Assembly: GCA_030220185.1 (NCBI GenBank)
Contig: JASPKZ010007548.1
Location: 248,001 to 312,000, forward strand
Origin: Diploptera punctata
Taxonomy: Eukaryota; Arthropoda; Insecta; Blattodea; Blaberidae
DNA: 64,000 nucleotides
Direction of reading: 5' to 3'
Shown here: positions 1-10,231 of the stretch, piece after piece
Layout of the letters: each line of letters opens with the position of its first letter
Position numbering within the stretch: the first letter of the stretch is position 1
Program-made: the position numbers and the translations under genes
Notes under the pieces: model-generated
What the model was told of the DNA's origin: nothing
Seen by the model: the letters and a program-made list of their open reading frames with translations, nothing else
The model's database searches: none

Positions 1-49
1 AAAAATTATTAGGGCAATAGTTTCCAGTATTTAAATAATTCCTTGATTT

Positions 50-328
50 ACTGGGCTACAAGCCAGAGGGTCGAGGGTTCAAGTCCCATTGGGGTCAGGA
101 TTTTTAAACTGACCCAAACCCTCTGGCGGCACTATGACCCTGGGGCCGACTCAGCCTCTAACAGAAATGAGTACCAGATGCTTGTTCTGGGGGTAAAGGC
201 GGCCGTCACGCAGGGCTGACATAAAGTGCCGATTGTCTAGAAAAAGTGGGAGCCTTAACCTCCTACTAGCCCAAGGGCCTCCGGGCCTGTTGTGGGAACA
301 CTTTACTTTACTTTACTTTACTTTACTT
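50..328 (+). repeat. SINE family A, 5'-truncated copy
   Basis: tRNA-derived SINE with B-box GGTTCAAGTCC, a body containing the CCCTCTGGCGGCACTATG motif, and an ACTTT-repeat tail (CTTTACTTTACTTTACTT). The A-box end is missing. Other copies are near 10.95, 15.86, 29.53 and 41.52 kb. Confidence 0.8.
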
Positions 329-483
329 ATTAGCTAACTTTTGATAATTAGAAGTGGTTTTTTATTTTTACACTTCAACTTGTTATTCATTAATAATTCC
401 AAACAGATATGAAATAGATTACTTCTTCATTTAATTTTTAAAGGTAATTTTTCTATTAAACACCTATATATTTAACTTTCACA

Positions 484-931
484 GGGAAAAAACACTACGA
501 GGTTTAATTTAAGGATTAAATTAATGTTTTTATTACCTCACCTCATATCCTTTTTCTTCTAGACTGCAGTTATGGAGCTTATCTCCATCATCAGTAGCCT
601 CTGGTCAACCGGTGTTATGTCGTTTCTTGGCGGTTTTCTTCTTCCTTCTATCAGTGGACCGATGAACCTCTAGATCAGGTCAACATTTGCGGGAGTTTCA
701 AAATTCATGAGTTTATTTTTCTTGTTTTTTTGGCCAATTTCGAAACTCCTGCAAATTTTGACCTGATCCAGAGGTTCATCGGTCCACCGATAGAAGGAAG
801 AAGAAAACCGCCAAGAAACGACATAACAACGATCGACCAGAGGCTACTGATGATGGAGATAAGCTCCGAAACTGCAGTCTAGAAGAAAAAGGATATGAGG
901 TGAGGTAATAAAAACATTAATTTAATTCTTA
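484..931. mobile_element. PLE foldback 1
   Basis: Two inverted arms meet near 733. Each arm is a Penelope-like 3' end whose outermost part is TATGAGGTGAGG. The outer parts also pair (TTAATTTAAGG near 508). The plus arm keeps a full hammerhead core. The minus arm has ATAAC in place of GAAAC. Confidence 0.8.
841..890 (+). ncRNA. Hammerhead ribozyme motif (PLE foldback 1, plus arm)
   Basis: CTGATGA at 847-853, stem II GGAG/CTCC, GAAA at 868-871, palindromic helix III ACTGCAGT at 871-878, then C at the cleavage position. Helix I starts CUA/UAG. Confidence 0.78.
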
Positions 932-1216
932 AACACCTATATGTTTATTCTTTGAGCACTGCATACCTTATTATTAATTGAAAATAATAACTATCTGTAC
1001 TATTTTTTTATTTTATGCATTTCAAAATACCAGATCAAAATTGGATCCTTGTCTCTCTGTGAAATTGTAAAGGAAAAAATAATTATGTGAATTAAAATCA
1101 GCTTTTTCACTAAAAGCAAGATACATTGGCAATATAGGTATCTGAATGTCTGTTAAGATTTTCATAGCACTTTTTCTAATTTTTTTGCTGATGGTTAATT
1201 AACAATTGAAGCATGA

Positions 1217-1560
1217 ATTAATGAGTCATTTTTTATATATCTTACCTCACACTTTATGTTTTCTTGAACACAAGAACTGGAAGTTTTCAAGAGGAAACAA
1301 CTCTCCCATTTTCAACCGACATTATGACTACCGGATTTTCATTCGAATCTCCATCTATAACATTGTCATCTGGTGTTGATTTGATGAACTTCGAGATCAG
1401 GTTCTGTTCATCAGGAATTTTGAAATTCATGAATTTAAATTTGTTCTTCTGAATATGAAAATGGGAGGGATGTTTCCTCTTGAAAACTGCAGTTTCCGTG
1501 TTTAAGAAAACAAACTATGAGGTAAGGTATATAAAAAAGTGACTCAGTCATTCATGAAAT
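1217..1560. mobile_element. PLE foldback 2
   Basis: Inverted arms end outward in TTACCTCACAC and ACTATGAGGTAAGG, with flanking GTCATT/AATGAC. The minus arm encodes part of the PLE C-terminal tail (IPDE..LISKF type). The hammerhead region is degenerate (GAAAACTGCAGTTT). It is the same family as the foldbacks at 27.6 and 54.5 kb. Confidence 0.7.
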
Positions 1561-1990
1561 AAGAACATCATAATGTTATTTCCCATATTTAACTTATGCA
1601 TGAATTTAATGTTTTGTTTCCTTTCTTTCATACCTATTTTCACCTGATTTTATAAAGTTTAATTTTTAATTAAGTAACAAAATTTCTCATAAAGTTTTTA
1701 AAAAATGGCTATCATATGCTATAGAGTGAAGTTGAGTAATGCTATAATTACGTGTGTTACTATGACAACAGTAATTAATGATGATATGTTTTCATCATAT
1801 AAATCATCTAAGTAAAGAATTTTCCTTTCTTTAAGCCCAAACTCATTTAGTAACACATGATAACTAATTGAATAATGTTATACATAGTAGAACAAACTCA
1901 GCCAACCGTGCATATTATGCCTTTTTTTACTTACAATAAAGAATAAAATAATTTCAGGTGATATTAAAATAAATATTTATAAAACTATAA

Positions 1991-2371
1991 TTGGCCACAG
2001 TGGACTAGTGATTATGCTCCTTGCCTCTGGTTCCGAGAGTCATAGGTTCAAACCCAGCCAGGGTCAATGGATTTTTTAGGAATGGGAAATTGCAAGTAGC
2101 AAGTCCTCCAGGAGGGACTTTAAGCTGTGCGTTCTGAGTCTGAAGATTTTCAGGCTTGTAAAAGTTCCTTAAGCCTGAGTAAAAATGCCTCTAAGCAAAA
2201 TTTACTGACCTTAACATCCTAGTAATACCTTAGTTGTCTGTTAGATGTCTCATTGGGTCGGTGTGTTGACCACATGCCATCCATGACATCTGTGAGCAAA
2301 TAAGGTAACTTAAAATTAACTTGGTCTAGTAACGCCTTAAAAAGGAGAGGCTACGGCTCAACAATGGGCAA
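1991..2371 (+). repeat. SINE family C, near full length
   Basis: tRNA-derived head with A-box TGGACTAGTGATTATGC and B-box GGTTCAAACCC. The body contains CTCCAGGAGGGACTTTAAGC and the tail GGAGAGGCTACGGCTCAACA. Other copies are near 3.3, 40.1, 54.4, 58.3 and 58.8 kb. Confidence 0.8.
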
Positions 2372-2402
2372 CGCCATTATATATATAATTAATATTTAAT
2401 TT

Positions 2403-2640
2403 TAGGAAGTGATATTTTGAGGTTATTTTAATTATATTATTTTTAGTCTGATCATCTTACCTCAATATTAATATTGATTTGTTCTTGGACATGTTTCAAA
2501 ACAATTCTGTTTTATCGTCAGCTTGTCCAGTTTGTCCAGTCTGGACAAGCTGACAATAAAACAGAATTGTTTTGAAACATGTTCAAGAACAAATCAACAT
2601 TAATATTGAGGTAAGATGATCAAACTAAAAATAATATAAT
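2403..2640. mobile_element. PLE foldback 3
   Basis: Arms of about 85 bp, with ends ATCTTACCTCAATATTAAT and its complement, meet around 2533. The plus arm has CTGACAA in place of CTGACGA, so only the minus-arm ribozyme core is intact. The family matches those at 26.3, 38.6 and 45.0 kb. Confidence 0.78.
2486..2526 (-). ncRNA. Hammerhead ribozyme motif (PLE foldback 3)
   Basis: Minus strand: CTGACGA, stem II AAAACA/TGTTTT, GAAA, palindromic helix III ACATGT, then C. All core bases are present. Confidence 0.75.
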
Positions 2641-3180
2641 TGATATAATTAGACCAGTTCTAACATATGGTGCTGAGATATGGACTTTAAGAAAGAATAT
2701 CTGTGATCACATAGCCATGTTTGAAAGAATTCCGAGGAGAATTTTTGATGCAGTCAAATGTGGAGAAGCAGATATAATAGTGAGCTGTATAAACTATGTA
2801 AAGAAGTAGACATAACAATATATATCAGAGTGTCAAGGTTGAGATAGCTGGGGCATGTGAATCAAAATGGAGGTTAATAGGAAAAGTTAAATCCATTTTT
2901 AACAGATATCCAGAGGGAACAAGATCAAGGAGTCGACCGAGATCAATATGGTGGGATTGTGTGTGATGGGATCCGCAGGGGGCAAATATGGGAAATTGGA
3001 CCTGCTAATCAGGAGATATAGGCATGCTATGACTTGAATTGGTATGGTGGGATTGTGTGTGATGGGATCTGCAGGGGGCAAATATGGGAAATTGGACCTG
3101 CTAATCAGGAGATACAGGCATGCTATGACTTGAACTGGTATGGTGGACAGCACGAAGATTTTAAAGGTAAAAAAATATCG
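2641..3180 (+). pseudogene. LINE reverse transcriptase C-terminal remnant with a 96-bp tandem duplication
   Basis: It starts as VLTYGAEIWTLRKNICDH, the conserved YG.E.W region near the C-terminus of non-LTR reverse transcriptases, and soon runs into stops. Two 96-bp direct copies occupy about 2947-3138. A diverged third piece follows the SINE at 3583. Confidence 0.65.
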
Positions 3181-3282
3181 TGTATCTTGTAAGCCCATGT
3201 TTCCCTTAACAGAGATTTAGGCACTCTTCCCCTACAGGGTAGAATTTGAACCATACTAATTTAGTTACACTTGTTTTCGTAT

Positions 3283-3583
3283 AAATGTCATTTGAGTGGT
3301 CCGTGGTCAGCGTTCTGCCTCATACTGACATCTAGGAAACCAAGGTAGTACTAGGACAGGAAAATTCGGTAAATTTTGCTTAGAGACCTTTTCATTCAGG
3401 CTTAAGGATCTTTTACGAGCCTGAAAATCTTCAGACTCGGGACTCATGGCTTAAAGTCCCTCCCGGAGGACTTGCTCCTTGGATTTTTCCATCCTAGAAA
3501 AATCCATCAACCCTGGCCGGGTTTGAACCCGCAACCCTCAGGACCAGAGGCAAGGAGCATAACCACTAGTCCACCGCGGCATG
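3283..3583 (-). repeat. SINE family C, minus-strand copy
   Basis: Reverse copy with head GCGGTGGACTAGTGGTTATG and B-box GGTTCAAACCC. It sits in LINE-derived sequence whose 3' part (GGCATGCTACCACTTGAAC) resumes directly after it. Confidence 0.8.
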
Positions 3584-3635
3584 CTACCACTTGAACTGGT
3601 ATGGTGGACAGTATAAAGATTTTAAAGTTAAAAAA

Positions 3636-3940
3636 ACATATAAGAATCAAATGAATCGTGAATTCTTCTTACCTCATACATCTATATATTTTTTTTAAAT
3701 ACAGCACTGCAGTATCGGAGAACCATCTTCTCCATTGTCAGCTGTTTTCACACCACCGCAGTATCGGAGAATCATCTTCTCCATCGTGACAAAAACAGCT
3801 GACGATTGAGAAGATGGTTCTCCGATACTGCGGTGCTGTGTTTAAAAAAAACATAGATGTATGAGGTAAGAAGTATTCACGATTGATTTGATTCTTATTA
3901 ATGAAACCTCAAAATGTTAAAATTCCCAAATTTATTATAT
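3636..3940. mobile_element. PLE foldback 4, with a doubled ribozyme region in one arm
   Basis: Ends are TCTTACCTCATACATCTAT and its complement, followed by the family tail AAACCTCAAAATGTTAA. The left arm holds two successive copies of the ribozyme-like block (CACTGCAGTATCGGAGAA and ACCGCAGTATCGGAGAA). The plus arm has CTGACGA with stem II GAGAA/TTCTC but GATAC where GAAAC is expected. Confidence 0.72.
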
Positions 3941-3999
3941 TAAAAGAAGTATCTCTTGCAACTGCTTATTATCAACTGTAAATACTGAAGTAGACAGAA

Positions 4000-4175
4000 T
4001 ACAAAAAAAAGAATCTTATATGGGAGGCTAGAGGAAGGAAGGGAAGAGGTAGACCAAGAGAACATCGGATGGAAGGAGTAAGAAAAAGTATGGAAAGAGG
4101 ATTAGGGAAGAAGATTAATTAGATCTCTGGTAACAAATCACTTTGGGTTGAAGGAGAACCATTGTAGTGTGGAAT
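4000..4175 (+). pseudogene. LINE C-terminal remnant
   Basis: Encodes GRKGRGRPREHRMEGVRKSM, the G.P...R...GV tail motif of a LINE ORF2. It is a short fragment. Confidence 0.55.
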
Positions 4176-4346
4176 ATTTGTAATAAAATAATACTTGGAC
4201 TACATACATTCTCTCATAAGACGAATAATTCATAGCATTTAAATACTTTTTCAGCAACAAAATCTTAACGAAGGCAATGAATGACTATACAACAAGGCGA
4301 CTCACTTTACAAGCAATCAAAATCAAGGAAAAACTAAACTGCTTAC

Positions 4347-4502
4347 TGTACATACTAGTTGGAGAGCACTGGTTCTCGTACATGATGTGATAGCTGGTGA
4401 TGATTCCATTCCGAGCAAAGCTTGGTGGAAGTGACCACATGACGTGCAATCTGCGGGATGACACTGTACTGCAGTGGACATCTTGTGGCGGTGCTGATGG
4501 TG
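4347..4502 (-). CDS. Dscam: Dscam-family receptor, FNIII-3 first exon
   Basis: This 156-bp exon (phase 1-1) encodes APSAPPQDVHCSTVSSRR, then LHVMWSLPPSFARNGIITSY and ends ENQCSPTSMYS. The acceptor is ATGTTGCAG and the donor A|GTAAGC. PP.DV.C..(S/T)S..L.V.W.PP....NGII..Y is the start of the third FNIII domain. It is the most 3' Dscam exon seen. The rest of FNIII-3, FNIII-4, Ig10, FNIII-5/6 and the membrane part must lie beyond the left edge. Confidence 0.88.
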
Positions 4503-4625
4503 CTGCAACATAACACATTTCAAGTATAAGCAAATAAAATACTGTAACAGATAAATGAATGCATTCTTATTACAATACAGAAAATAACTGAGCAACAAAT
4601 AAGGTTAATCTGTTAAGTTATGTAG

Positions 4626-4888
4626 GTAGGAAATAACACTATGAGGTTTATTTTAATTTTGTTGAGTTGTTTTTTGACTCACCTCATACTTCTTAACTCC
4701 CTCGAGATCCGGATTTCATCACTGTATTTGTGACATTCTCAATGCTGTTCACGTTCACAACATCAGGAGACCATTGGACGTCAGTTCTGAACGTGAACAG
4801 CATTGAGAATGTCACAAATACAGTGACGAAATCCGGATCGCGACGGAGTTAAGAAGTATGATGTGAGTCAAGAAACAACTCAACAAAA
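4626..4888. mobile_element. PLE foldback 5
   Basis: Arms carry TTAAGAAGTATGATGTGAG outward. The ribozyme-like core reads TTGAGAA, stem II GTCAC/GTGAC, GAAA, palindrome ATCCGGAT, then C. So C3 and G8 of the catalytic core are changed. The sister element at 11.64 kb has a different palindrome, ATCTAGAT. Confidence 0.75.
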
Positions 4889-4889
4889 G

Positions 4890-5105
4890 GGTGAATCTAT
4901 TTTCATCTTATCTTTTACATTTCAAGTTTTTTTGGGACATGAATCAAAACAAACTTCTGTTCTATCTTCAGCTTGTCCAGACTGCTGATTTTTATGTTAT
5001 CCATCTTTTTTCTGGTCCAAAGAATATGCATATCAATTCTCTCCCTGGGAATATCAAAGTTCATGATTTCATCCTTATTCTTCTGGATGTATATATTTTT
5101 TTATT
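4890..5105 (-). mobile_element. Single PLE 3' arm
   Basis: Minus-strand PLE end without a partner. It has CTGAAGA, AGAACAGAAG, GATTC in place of GAAAC, then ATGTCC, and upstream coding for the PLE tail (KYIYIQKNKDEIMNFDIPR type). Confidence 0.6.
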
Positions 5106-5395
5106 TAGGAATATTACACAATACAGTGTTTCTCCTTCAACCCAAAGTGATTTGTCGCCATAGGTTCCTGTCTAAATCATCATCTTCCCTCAAATCTCTA
5201 GCTTCCATACTTCTCTTCACTCCATCTATCCATCGTTCTCTAGGCCTGTCTCTTCCACTTCTTCCATTAGCTTTCCAATTAAGGATCTTCTTTGGTATTC
5301 TCTCTTCTTCCATTCTTATGAGGTGTCCATACCATTTCAAACGTTTTTCTTCTATTTTTCCTAATATGTTTTTTCAACTTGCATAATTTTCCTTA
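5105..5395 (-). pseudogene. LINE ORF2 C-terminal fragment
   Basis: Encodes MKWYGHLIRMEEERIPKKIL, then RERWIDGVKRSMEARDLRED, the typical WxGH...R and GRP..RW end of a non-LTR reverse transcriptase protein. The 5' part is missing. Confidence 0.7.
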
Positions 5396-5397
5396 TT

Positions 5398-5480
5398 GTG
5401 CTGTTTCTGACCTTATATGCCTTCCGGATGTATATCTTCTCCCAAATATTGAGTTCTTCAGAATTTTCTAATTGTTTTAA
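5398..5480 (-). mobile_element. PLE C-terminal coding scrap
   Basis: Minus strand reads KQLENSEELNIWEKIYIRKA, matching the KLLKQ...ELTVWEKIYI segment after the GIY-YIG domain in other copies here. Confidence 0.5.
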
Positions 5481-5489
5481 TAATTATTT

Positions 5490-6118
5490 ATTATTTATTT
5501 TATTATTTCAGGATTGTTTCTGTTATATACACAGGTATCCTCAACCAAAATATACAATTTTTATCTTCCACACTTCCCGGTCTTGCATGTCTGCTTCTGT
5601 CATATTTTTCTTCTTGATGTTGTCTTGAATTCCCTTCATCCACGTTAGCTTTGGTCTACCATGTTTCCCTTTTCCAGGAGATATCCATTTCAATAATTCC
5701 TTTGTTTGTTTCTGTATCCCTTCTTCTCATTATGTGCCCATACCATCTTAGTTGGATTTCTTCAATCTCTTGTACAATATTCTTTTCTACATTCATAATT
5801 TCTCTTATTGTATTATTTTTTATTTTATCTAATTTTGATATTCTTGCTGATCTTCTTAAAAAGTCCATATCTGTGATAAATAATATATTTTTGTGTTTTT
5901 GCTTTAATGTCCACGTTTCTGCACCATAAAATAAAATACTCTTCACAATTGTGTTATATATTAATAATTTAGTCCTCTTGATTATATTCCTACTCCATAA
6001 AATATAATTTAATAAGCCAATAACTTTCTTTGTCTCTATTATTCTTTTTTCGATCTCTAATTCAGATGATCCATCTTTTGGAATTATTGATCCCAAATAC
6101 TTAAAATATTCCACTGTT
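5490..6118 (-). pseudogene. LINE reverse transcriptase fragment split by a Harbinger-like insertion (C-terminal part)
   Basis: A 152-residue open frame starts EYFKYLGSIIPKDGSSELEI and includes ILFYGAETWTLKQKHKNILF and QLRWYGHIMRRRD. The upstream RT sequence (IHNKTEYMNTD, ELEINGTKIK) resumes at 6684-6790 beyond the inserted element. The reading would be continuous if the insert and one TTA were removed. Confidence 0.75.
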
Positions 6119-6121
6119 TTA

Positions 6122-6683
6122 GGGTCGAATGTTTGAACGCATTAGACAGTAAAAGGCGTTCTCTGCTGATAAAGTTTTATTCAAACACATTTTTCTTACT
6201 CAGAAATCTATTCACGCGGTAATAATTGTAAAGCTACCTGACAAGGTACCTTAAGATCGTAGCTCAAGATATAAACTTATGTGAAAATCCCGAAGGGAAC
6301 CGATGGTAACCGATGTAGTGTGAAACTTATCCAAGATGTCGGACCTTGAAGAATTCGATCATGTTTTCGGTATATGCGGAGAAGAGGAATTTGATAGAGT
6401 CTACCAAAGAATTCAACTGGAAGAACAGGAGAATCGGCGTAATATTGCGCAGACGTGTTTGTATATGGTATTATTTGCGGGATGCAAGCATAAATGCATT
6501 CCACTATAGCAGACGAAAATAACGGAAGTGGTTTTATCACTGAGAATTCTGGGTAATTCGTTGCCAATATTACGAAAACGTCAAAATTCATGCATGACCG
6601 GTTAAGGCGGCCGTTAATTTGATCTCAGCTCACCAGTGATTGGAAGTAATTTGAGTAGAGAGTAATGTATTTGCATACGACCC
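6122..6683 (+). mobile_element. PIF/Harbinger-like element, copy 1
   Basis: Ends GGGTCGAATGTTTG and CATACGACCC are inverted, and TTA flanks both sides (6119-6121, 6684-6686), the usual three-base duplication of PIF/Harbinger elements. Inside, a short frame reads SDLEEFDHVFGICGEEEFDR, then VYQRIQLEEQENRRNIA. The second copy is at 63.38 kb. It is interrupted relative to that copy (CRRR missing), so probably dead. Confidence 0.7.
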
Positions 6684-6790
6684 TTAATCTTTGTTCCATT
6701 TATTTCTAATTCCTCGGAAAGATCTGTGTTCATATATTCTGTTTTATTATGAATTAATAACTGTAAAACAGTAAAATGTCTAATAATGGC
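6684..6790 (-). pseudogene. LINE reverse transcriptase fragment (N-terminal side of the 6.12 kb insertion)
   Basis: Minus strand encodes TVLQLLIHNKTEYMNTDLS, then ELEINGTKIK, the K.EYM...L..NG..I segment that normally precedes FKYLGS. It is the other half of the LINE interrupted by the Harbinger-like element. Confidence 0.65.
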
Positions 6791-7196
6791 TATCGACACA
6801 AATGCAAAATCCAATCTATGGTATGACACTATAAGAAATGCAAGAGGAATGGCAATGGAGGAGTTCATCATGGGAAACCAACTCTATCTTATCAATGAAG
6901 ACTGTGAAATTAAGACCTATAAGTTCAATAGGTTTAGACAATCTACAGAGATCTATATAGAATAGTATAGTTTTATAATGAATATTGACAAGATTGATAT
7001 AAGGCAGTCAATAAGAATTATTTTGTAATGAATAATTATATATATTTAGATTAATTGGCATGTGTACAATAAAGATACAGTGAACTCTCAATTATCCGTG
7101 TTAATTGGGACTGAGATATGCATGGAAAATCAAAAAACATGGATAATCCAATTAAGTTATTCGGCACCATGGAAGTTAAACAGAAATGTATTTTTT

Positions 7197-7850
7197 ATAT
7201 TTAAAGAGAAAAATTATACGCTCAGACCGGGACTTGAACCCGGGACCCTTGGTTTTCTAGTCCAAGTGCTCTACCATTTGAGCTACCTGAGCAAGTACCC
7301 ATCTAAACGCAAATCTTTCTCTATATACGTTGAAATTCCCGCCCCAAATGCTTTGAAGCCTTTGCTTCTATCTTTGCAAATGGCGGCTCCTATATTAAGA
7401 AGACATATTTGGGAATTATACATTACATTATAAATGCCAGTACGGCTATTTTCGATGTTTTTATTATTAATTTCATACATCTCAATGATGGATAAATCAT
7501 ATTTAAAGAGAAAAATTATACGCTCAGACCGGGACTTGAACCCGGGACCCTTGGTTTTCTAGTCCAAGTGCTCTACCATTTGAGCTACCTGAGCAAGTAC
7601 CCATCTAAACGCAAATCTTTCTCTATATACGTTGAAATTCCCGCCCCAAATGCTTTGAAGCCTTTGCTTCTATCTTTGCAAATGGTGGCTCCTATATTAA
7701 GAAGACATATTTGGGAATTATACATTACATTATAAATGCCAGTACGGCTATTTTCGATGTTTTTATTATTAATTTCATACATCTCAATGATGGATAAATC
7801 ATATTTAAAGAGAAAAATTATGCGCTCAGACCGGGACTTGAACCCGTATT
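7197..7850 (-). repeat. Tandem 302-bp array of a tRNA-like sequence
   Basis: Two full units and the start of a third (CGCTCAGACC at 7219, 7521, 7823). Each unit has a minus-strand tRNA-like head with acceptor GCTCAGG/TCTGAGC, D-arm GCTC...GAGC, a 5-base anticodon stem and T-arm CCGGGTTCAAGTCCCGG, plus about 225 bp of AT-rich spacer. The third unit is cut by a PLE foldback at 7848. A diverged relative is at 45.95 kb. A functional tRNA is unlikely because the anticodon loop is irregular. Confidence 0.7.
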
Positions 7851-8240
7851 TTTCTTCTTCATAAACTAGTTTCAGAACTATCTTCTGTTCCATTGTCAGT
7901 ATTTCATGACCATTGTTTTGTCGTCTTGAAGAGCCATCTTTTGCTCCCTTTGTTAGTAGACTGAAAAACCTTGAAATCAATTAATTTTCCATGGGATTTT
8001 CAAAGTTCCTTAATTTCTCCTTTTCATTTTTTTGAATGTAGAATTCCTGCAGAAAATGATTTGATTTTGAGTTTTTCAGTCTACCAACAGAGGTAGCAAA
8101 AGATGGCTCTTCAAGACAACAAAACAACGGTCATGAAATACTGACAATGGAACAGAAGATAGTTCTGAAACTAGTTTATGAAGAAGAAAAATATGAGGCA
8201 AGTGATAAAATTGTACATATAAATAAACCTCAAAGTAATT
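7848..8240. mobile_element. PLE foldback 6
   Basis: Inverted arms, longer on the left, end in AAAATATGAGGCAAGTG. Both ribozyme cores read CTGACAA (G8 changed) with GAAA and palindrome ACTAGT. It truncates the third unit of the tRNA-like array. Confidence 0.72.
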
Positions 8241-8552
8241 AAGATATAGGGTCTGTGTATTCTTACCTCTTATGGTTGTTTTTGTTGAACATATGTTTCA
8301 AGGCTTCTGAGCCCCATTATCAGCAATTACAGACTGATTTTTCTCAAGTTGTCAGCCCTGATTCTTGGCTCCTGCTCCCTCTGCCTGTGGTCCAATGAAC
8401 TTGCTAATGGAATTTCAAAATATTATTGTTGTTTTCAAATGTTGGGCCTTGGCAATGAAGCTATTAGCATTCTTGCTCTCCAATATTGGCCACAGGCAAA
8501 GGGAGCAGAAGCTAAGGATCAGGGCCAACAACTTGAGAAAAATCAGTCTGTA

Positions 8553-8598
8553 ATCGCTGATGATGGTGCTCAGAAGCTTTGAAATATATGTTGAACAA
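8553..8598 (+). ncRNA. Hammerhead-like motif (PLE foldback 7)
   Basis: CTGATGA at 8557-8563, stem II around GCTCAGAAGC, then GAAA and ATATATGT. The helix III palindrome is imperfect compared with ACATATGT in relatives. Confidence 0.6.
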
Positions 8599-8616
8599 AA
8601 ACATACATAAGAGGTA

Positions 8617-9037
8617 AGATATCTTGTAGAAGATTTCCGGGCTGTTGGCTGTGGTCTTGAGGCTTGTAGTTCCCCGATGTTTCGCCAGAGACTGCATCCG
8701 GCATCCTCAAGGGTTGTCTTCAGACTGGCAATTTTGTCGACTACCTGCCTTATTTATACATTTATCTGCGACATGTTCTCTGCGCAGTCCGTTACTTCGT
8801 TAATTTTATCTGGACCAACCAGAAACGGACCGTGCAGAGAACACATTGTGGATAAATGTATAAATAGGGCAGGTAGTTGACAAAATTGCCAGTCTCAAAA
8901 CAACCCTTGAAGATGCCAGACACAGTCTCTGGCGAAACATTGGGGAACTACAAGCCTCAAGACCATGGCCAACAGCCCGGAAATCTTCTACAAGATCATC
9001 ATAATAACTCCGGCCGTGAAAGCCTAAGTCAATATAT
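8617..9037. mobile_element. PLE foldback 8, nested
   Basis: Long inverted repeats begin CTTGTAGAAGATTTCCGGGC and include GTTTCGCCAGAGACTG. Each arm holds a ribozyme-like block: TTGAAGA or TTGAGGA, stem II GCC/GGC, GAAACAT. C3 is T in both, so cleavage is doubtful. A 13-bp duplication, ATAAGAGGTAAGA, flanks the element. Confidence 0.7.
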
Positions 9038-9225
9038 AAGAGGTAAGAATATACAGACCAAATATCTTAATTATTAAATAAATCTCTTAATTTTACTTCC
9101 TGTTGTATTTTAACATAAAACCTCATAGGGTTAATTCTTAAAATAAAATGTAAAAAAAGTAGGCATGACAGTGAGAGTGCATGAAAACTATTGTATTATT
9201 GGAAAGTGTGATAAGGGAGAGAGAC

Positions 9226-9398
9226 CTGCTTCTGCTGTAATTGATGTCACTTCAGAACTTGCAGGACCAGCCCCGACATTGTTGAAAGCTTGTACTACAA
9301 CTTTGTACTTTGTATAACTGTTGAGACCTTGAAGAATCCATCCATTTGAATCCTCTTCCTTAACAGTTGTGTAATTATAACGATCTTCAGCTCCAAGT
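9226..9398 (-). CDS. Dscam: Dscam-family receptor, FNIII-2 second exon
   Basis: This 173-bp exon (phase 2 in, phase 1 out) encodes LGAEDRYNYTTVKEEDSNGW, then ILQGLNSYTKYKVVVQAFNN and VGAGPASSEVTSITAEA. The acceptor is TTTTTGCAG. The donor, G|GTCTCT, is a weak match to consensus. The L..LN.YT.Y...VQAFN..GAGP.S pattern is the FNIII-2 tail of Dscam. The reading frame is open throughout. Confidence 0.9.
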
Positions 9399-9550
9399 CT
9401 GCAAAAATAAATAAAACATTATTCCATATCAGCTACATATCTAAGTAGATATGGTAATGTTAAGTAACAAATCAAAAATTTCCAGTGGCATACCATGAGT
9501 CTCTAGTATGTGAACACTAATTTGTTTTCACTGTCATAATTTAAAAAGGA

Positions 9551-9990
9551 ACATGGACTCTTACTTTAAGGGAGGAAAGGAGATTACGAGGATTTGAGAA
9601 TAAAGTTCTTATGAAAATTTTTAGAACAAAGAGAGATGAACAGACAGGTGAATGGAGAAGATTACATAACAGCGAGTTGCATGGTCTTTATAGGAAGCCA
9701 GATATAAAAAGAAACAGTTAAGTCTCATAGATTGTGATGGGCAGGTCATGTGGCACAAATGGGGAATGAAATACATGCATGGAAGCTTCTTGTAGGAAAA
9801 CCAGAGGAAAAATGCCCAGTTGGTAGACCAAAGAATAAGGTGGGAGAATAACATTAACTATGATTTGAGGGAAATAGATTGTACAGGGAATGATTGGAAA
9901 ACATTAGCTAAGGATAGGGATGTATGGAGAGCTTGTGTCTGCACTGCCATGAACCTTTGGGTTCGATAGTGTCAGTAAGTTAGTTAGTTA
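9551..9990 (+). pseudogene. LINE 3' fragment (family with the GPKRDEQTGEWRR motif)
   Basis: Degenerate reading of the reverse transcriptase C-terminus (TLTLREERRLRGFENKVL; GRP.K.RWENN). It ends in a run of AGTTAGTTAGTTA. It is the same family as the fragments at 10.5, 19.0, 19.3, 49.3 and 51.6 kb. Confidence 0.7.
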
Positions 9991-10012
9991 ACCATAATTT
10001 TAAAACTAAACC

Positions 10013-10175
10013 AAGGAATATCCAGGACCTGATGGCTGGATCAAGTTAAAACGGATCTAGAATAGAAATATCATAAATGGAAAGAAATCCAAAAAGATGA
10101 AGTGAGACTGGATAGTACTTTGTAGAGGAAGCTATGTTCTGAGATGACCCACACATAAGTTGAAATATCTGATGA
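10013..10175 (+). pseudogene. LINE C-terminal scrap, second family
   Basis: Reads DQVKTDLE and HKWKEIQKDEVRLDSTL, resembling the LINE ORF2 end, followed by a short ATGATGATTAG tail. Confidence 0.4.
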
Positions 10176-10231
10176 TGATTAGAGAACATATTTTGAAGGA
10201 AAGAATTAAAAAAAAAAAAAAATATTAAGAA

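Larger units (their letters stand above)
8250..9110. mobile_element. PLE foldback 7, interrupted by foldback 8
   Basis: The left end has ATTCTTACCTCTTATGG and the right end ATAAGAGGTAAGAATATAC. The right end is split: ATAAGAGGTAAGA occurs at about 8604-8616 and again at about 9039-9051, flanking another foldback. The arms contain CTCAGAAGC-type stem II ribozyme sequence. Confidence 0.72.

Noticed and set aside
7210..7295. Functional tRNA gene
   Set aside because: The anticodon stem-loop is irregular, the unit recurs in tandem with a spacer, and it lies in a SINE-like context; called tRNA-like repeat.
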